Part shown: one piece after another, positions 4,584 to 7,440 of the stretch | Numbering within the stretch: the stretch's first letter is position 1 | How the letters are laid out: every line of letters starts with the position of its first letter | Source: Methanomassiliicoccaceae archaeon | GTDB lineage: Archaea; Thermoplasmatota; Thermoplasmata; Methanomassiliicoccales; Methanomethylophilaceae | Reading direction: 5' to 3' | Length of the DNA stretch: 7,440 nt | Assembly: GCA_031260545.1 (NCBI GenBank) | Contig: JAIRJQ010000072.1 | Span: 1 to 7,440 of the forward strand | Translations under genes and position numbers: made by a program | Notes under the pieces: model-generated | Seen by the model: only the letters and a program-made list of their open reading frames with translations | What the model was told of the DNA's origin: nothing | The model's database searches: none

Positions 4584-7061
4584 ATGAGCGATAACAATGA
4601 CAAGATCGTACCGAAGGTGGTATCGCAGAGCATTGAAAAAGAGATGCAGAGATCGTATATCGATTACGCGATGTCCGTTATCGTCGGACGTGCGTTGCCG
4701 GATGTCCGCGACGGACTGAAACCCGTTCACAGGAAGATCCTGTACGCGATGTATGACATGGGCCTGACGCACACACGTTCACACAAAAAATCAGCGAGAG
4801 TGGTGGGAGAGGTATTGGGTAAATACCATCCGCACGGTGATTCCGCAGCATACGAATCTATGGTAAGGATGGCGCAGCCGTTCTCGTTACGGTATCCGTT
4901 AGTGGACGGCCAGGGGAACTTCGGTTCCGTCGACGGTGATTCCGCTGCCGCAATGCGTTACACCGAAGTGAAATTATCAAAGATATCCGCCGATCTGCTG
5001 GCAGACCTTGATAAAGACACTGTTGATTTCGTCGACAACTTCGACGGCTCGTTAAAGGAACCGTCAGTGCTTCCGGCAAAGTTCCCTAACCTTCTCGTCA
5101 ACGGTTCCGACGGTATCGCCGTCGGTATGGCAACGAAGATGCCTCCTCACAATCTGTCGGAGGTCGTGGACGCATTGATCTATACGATAGAAAACCCCGC
5201 AGCAGAAGTGAGCGATCTGATGGAGTTCATAAAAGGCCCGGACTTCCCGACGGGAGGCACGATATACGGTGTTTCAGGGATAATATCGGCATATATGACG
5301 GGCCGCGGAAAGGTGAAGATACGCGCGAACACGCACATTGAGACCTCACCGTCAGGAAAATCGAAGATAATCGTCGATGAGATACCGTATCAAGTGAACA
5401 AGGCGCTGCTGATCGAGGAGATCGCAGAACGTGTCAAGAATAAGGAACTCGAAGGGATAACGGACCTGCGCGATGAATCCGACCGCAACGGAATGCGCAT
5501 TGTCATAGAATTGCACAGGGACGCGATCGAGAATGTTGTTCTCGAGAACCTGTATAAACAAACAAGAATGGAGCAGACGTTCGGTATAATCAATCTCGCA
5601 CTTGTAGATAACAAACCGGTGACGTTGGGTCTCAGGGACATGTTGTCACACTATCTGGCTCATAGAAAAACAGTGATAACGAGAAGGACACAATATGATC
5701 TGGACCAGGCGGCGAAAAGACACCATATACTCGAAGGGCTCATGAAAGCGCTGAACATGCTCGATCAGACGTTAGCGCTGATACGGGCATCCAAGGACGG
5801 AGAGGAGGCCAAAGAAGGGCTGATAGCGCTTCTTACGATAACGGATATTCAGGCCAAGGCGATATTGGACCTAAGATTACAGAAGCTGACCGGCCTGGAG
5901 ATAAACGACCTGAAGAAAGAATATGAGGACATAATCGTACTGATGGCGGACCTTCGTGATATTTTAGCGACCGACTCACGCGTGATGACAATAATCAAAA
6001 CGGAACTCAAAGAGATGAAAGAGACGCACGGTGATGAAAGACGAACGATAATAGATCCGAACGCCATAGACACCGATGAAGAGGACCTGATACCGAGAGA
6101 GGATGTCGTCATCACGATAACAGGTGACAATTACATCAAACGGATACCGCTGAGCACATACAAACAACAGGGGCGCGGCGGAGTAGGATTAATAGGGATG
6201 CAGACGAAGGAAGAAGATCACGTTGTGAATCTTTTCATTACGTCAACGCATGATTACGTGATGTTCATAACCAACAAAGGCCGTCTGCATTGGCTCAAGG
6301 GATACAAGATCCCGGAGGGAAGCAGGCAGTCCAAGGGAAAACCGATAGTGAACATGCTGTCCGACCTCGAGGAAGGCGAGAAGGTGATGCACACGATATG
6401 CGTCAGCGACTTCCCGGACGATAAGTTCATGGCCTTCTGTACCAGGAACGGACTGATAAAGAAGACATGCCTGAGCGCTTACAAGAATGTCCGCGCAAAA
6501 GGGATCAAAGCGATAAAACTGGAAGACGATGACGAACTCGTAGAAACGCATATAACCACCGGCGACGCAGAGATAATAATCGCGACCAAAGGGGGCCAGG
6601 CGTGCAGGTTCAACGAATCCGATGTAAGACCGACGGGCCGCGACACGATGGGCGTGAAAGGGATGACACTGAACAAAGGCGATTCCGTCGTTGCAATGGC
6701 GTCCGTACGCCCGGAGGACATGCTTCTCACGGTAACTGAAAAAGGATTCGGCAAGATATCGTCGGTCGACGACTACAGGAAGACGCGCCGCGGAGGGAAA
6801 GGCGTCATAACAATAAAGACCGGCGGCCGTAACGGCGACGTTGTCGCTGTAAGAACGGTCAAAGCGACCGATGAGCTGATGATCACAAGCAAGAACGGAA
6901 AGATAATAAGGATAAAAGTAGCGGACATACGTGTCACGGGACGTAACGCAATGGGCGTTAAGGTTATGAATCTGCACGAAGGTGACCTTGTCATGGCACT
7001 GGAACCTGTTGTCGGCGGGACCGCCGAGCAGGAACGGCCGGACGCAAAGGAAACACAGTGA
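4584..7061 (+). CDS. gyrA: DNA gyrase subunit A
   Basis: GyrA makes the double-strand break and wraps DNA so that gyrase can add negative supercoils. From ATG 4584 it has 825 residues. The breakage-reunion domain shows SYIDYAMSVIVGRALPDVRDGLKPVHR near the N-terminus, HPHGDSAAYESMVRMAQ with S87 and E91 (the quinolone positions, E. coli S83/D87), and AAMRYTE with the active-site tyrosine Y126. A coiled-coil region is followed by a six-bladed beta-pinwheel C-terminal domain. Its blade 1 box is QGRGGVG (residue 529 on) and blade 5 has TRRGGKG (734 on). The tail is short and not very acidic. ATG 4584 gives the family-like MSDNNDKI start four bases after gyrB. ATG 4572 is a real alternative: it overlaps gyrB by 8 bases, adds MCDT, and has GTGATC (4559-4564) seven bases upstream. 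Translation is probably coupled to gyrB. Confidence 0.98.
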   Translation: MSDNNDKIVPKVVSQSIEKEMQRSYIDYAMSVIVGRALPDVRDGLKPVHRKILYAMYDMGLTHTRSHKKSARVVGEVLGKYHPHGDSAAYESMVRMAQPFSLRYPLVDGQGNFGSVDGDSAAAMRYTEVKLSKISADLLADLDKDTVDFVDNFDGSLKEPSVLPAKFPNLLVNGSDGIAVGMATKMPPHNLSEVVDALIYTIENPAAEVSDLMEFIKGPDFPTGGTIYGVSGIISAYMTGRGKVKIRANTHIETSPSGKSKIIVDEIPYQVNKALLIEEIAERVKNKELEGITDLRDESDRNGMRIVIELHRDAIENVVLENLYKQTRMEQTFGIINLALVDNKPVTLGLRDMLSHYLAHRKTVITRRTQYDLDQAAKRHHILEGLMKALNMLDQTLALIRASKDGEEAKEGLIALLTITDIQAKAILDLRLQKLTGLEINDLKKEYEDIIVLMADLRDILATDSRVMTIIKTELKEMKETHGDERRTIIDPNAIDTDEEDLIPREDVVITITGDNYIKRIPLSTYKQQGRGGVGLIGMQTKEEDHVVNLFITSTHDYVMFITNKGRLHWLKGYKIPEGSRQSKGKPIVNMLSDLEEGEKVMHTICVSDFPDDKFMAFCTRNGLIKKTCLSAYKNVRAKGIKAIKLEDDDELVETHITTGDAEIIIATKGGQACRFNESDVRPTGRDTMGVKGMTLNKGDSVVAMASVRPEDMLLTVTEKGFGKISSVDDYRKTRRGGKGVITIKTGGRNGDVVAVRTVKATDELMITSKNGKIIRIKVADIRVTGRNAMGVKVMNLHEGDLVMALEPVVGGTAEQERPDAKETQ

Positions 7062-7062
7062 G

Positions 7063-7431
7063 ATGCAGGGAAGAACGAAGATACTGTTCGTTTCGATAGT
7101 GGCGGCGATATTCATCATCGCAGCAGCCTTCGTGCTGCTTATGGTCACGGACCCGTCGATCATCGAAGATGAGGACAGGATGTTCACGCTCGTGTCGGCG
7201 TTCGTTGCGGTGTTCGTGATACTGAATCTGATACTGTTATTCATAGGGTGGCGCGAGACCCGCACTGCTAAGGACGTCACTGCAAAGAACTGTGTCTCAT
7301 GCGGAACGAAGATAGATCAGAATGCTAAAGTATGCACGAAATGCCGCGCCATGCAGCCGCTGATACTGAACGAAAGCGTTTATTTGGATCCGAAGGTCCA
7401 GAACGACAGGACGATAAGACCAAAGAAGTGA
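7063..7431 (+). CDS. Small membrane-anchored zinc-ribbon protein, gyrase operon
   Basis: This 122-residue protein has no function I can name. It has two transmembrane helices (about 6-28 and 41-62) joined by a short acidic outside loop (DPSIIEDEDR), and then a soluble C-terminal half. That half carries a zinc ribbon, CVSC-x10-CTKC (C77, C80, C91, C94), followed by a 28-residue tail that ends in basic residues (TIRPKK). Basic residues before helix 1 and after helix 2 place both ends in the cytoplasm. It begins one base after the gyrA stop, so it is co-transcribed and probably translationally coupled. ATG 7063 is preferred because the in-frame extension back to 6982 lies wholly inside gyrA and is not hydrophobic. 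Small proteins pairing helices with a zinc ribbon are common in archaea, so a gyrase-related role is only a contextual guess. Confidence 0.85.
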   Translation: MQGRTKILFVSIVAAIFIIAAAFVLLMVTDPSIIEDEDRMFTLVSAFVAVFVILNLILLFIGWRETRTAKDVTAKNCVSCGTKIDQNAKVCTKCRAMQPLILNESVYLDPKVQNDRTIRPKK

Positions 7432-7435
7432 TCAT

Positions 7436-7440
7436 ATGAA
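7436..7440 (+). CDS. Possible start of the next operon gene, cut by the window end
   Basis: ATGAA begins five bases after the stop of the zinc-ribbon gene. GTGATC (7428-7433), a partial Shine-Dalgarno match, overlaps that stop codon but is only two bases from the ATG, closer than usual. Only the first codons are visible, so nothing can be said of the product. Confidence 0.25.

Noticed and set aside
2678..7061. Topoisomerase IV (parE/parC) instead of gyrase
   Set aside because: The second subunit has a full six-bladed C-terminal domain with GyrA-box-type motifs, which ParC lacks or has degraded.
6243..7280. 345-codon open frame antisense to gyrA and the zinc-ribbon gene
   Set aside because: It crosses two real genes, has no recognisable motif or coherent composition, and is explained by the codon bias of the gyrA strand.

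Overview
The window looks archaeal, most likely a euryarchaeon of the Thermoplasmata/Methanomassiliicoccales type. The signs are a threonine tRNA with a U73 discriminator and G1-C72/C2-G71 pairs, TATA-box promoters spaced for TBP/TFB, poly-T 3' ends after genes, a short-form ThiC, and AGG/AGA/ATA-rich codons. The lineage is inferred; euryarchaeota (including Thermoplasmata) are known to carry bacterial-type gyrase, which is the main content here.

Layout. Bases 31-105 hold tRNA-Thr(CGT). Two small four-helix membrane proteins of unknown function follow on the plus strand (173-664 and 769-1164). They share a FLE-[IL]-I...[RK]-IT segment and may be diverged tandem paralogs. A TC-T6 tract follows the tRNA and each of these two genes, probably marking transcript 3' ends. 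The second membrane gene converges on thiC (1224-2498, minus strand), the radical-SAM enzyme that makes the pyrimidine half of thiamine. A 179-bp divergent control region (2499-2677) separates thiC from the gyrase operon. It contains two runs of perfectly alternating purine-pyrimidine sequence, 24 and 16 bp, only 2 bp apart. These include two perfect palindromes and end about 5 bp before the gyrB TATA box.

The rightmost part is a tight plus-strand operon: gyrB (2678-4579), gyrA (4584-7061), a small membrane-anchored zinc-ribbon protein (7063-7431), and probably another gene starting at 7436 and leaving the window. GyrB and GyrA together form the A2B2 ATP-driven gyrase that introduces negative supercoils; all ATPase, TOPRIM and strand-passage residues I looked for are present. 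GyrA has a weakened first-blade GyrA box (QGRGGVG) and a more basic copy, TRRGGKG, in blade 5.

The most interesting observation is the Z-DNA-prone tract beside the gyrase promoter, a plausible supercoiling sensor for the enzyme that sets supercoiling. No mobile element, CRISPR array or riboswitch was seen. No gene-free stretch exceeds 300 bases.
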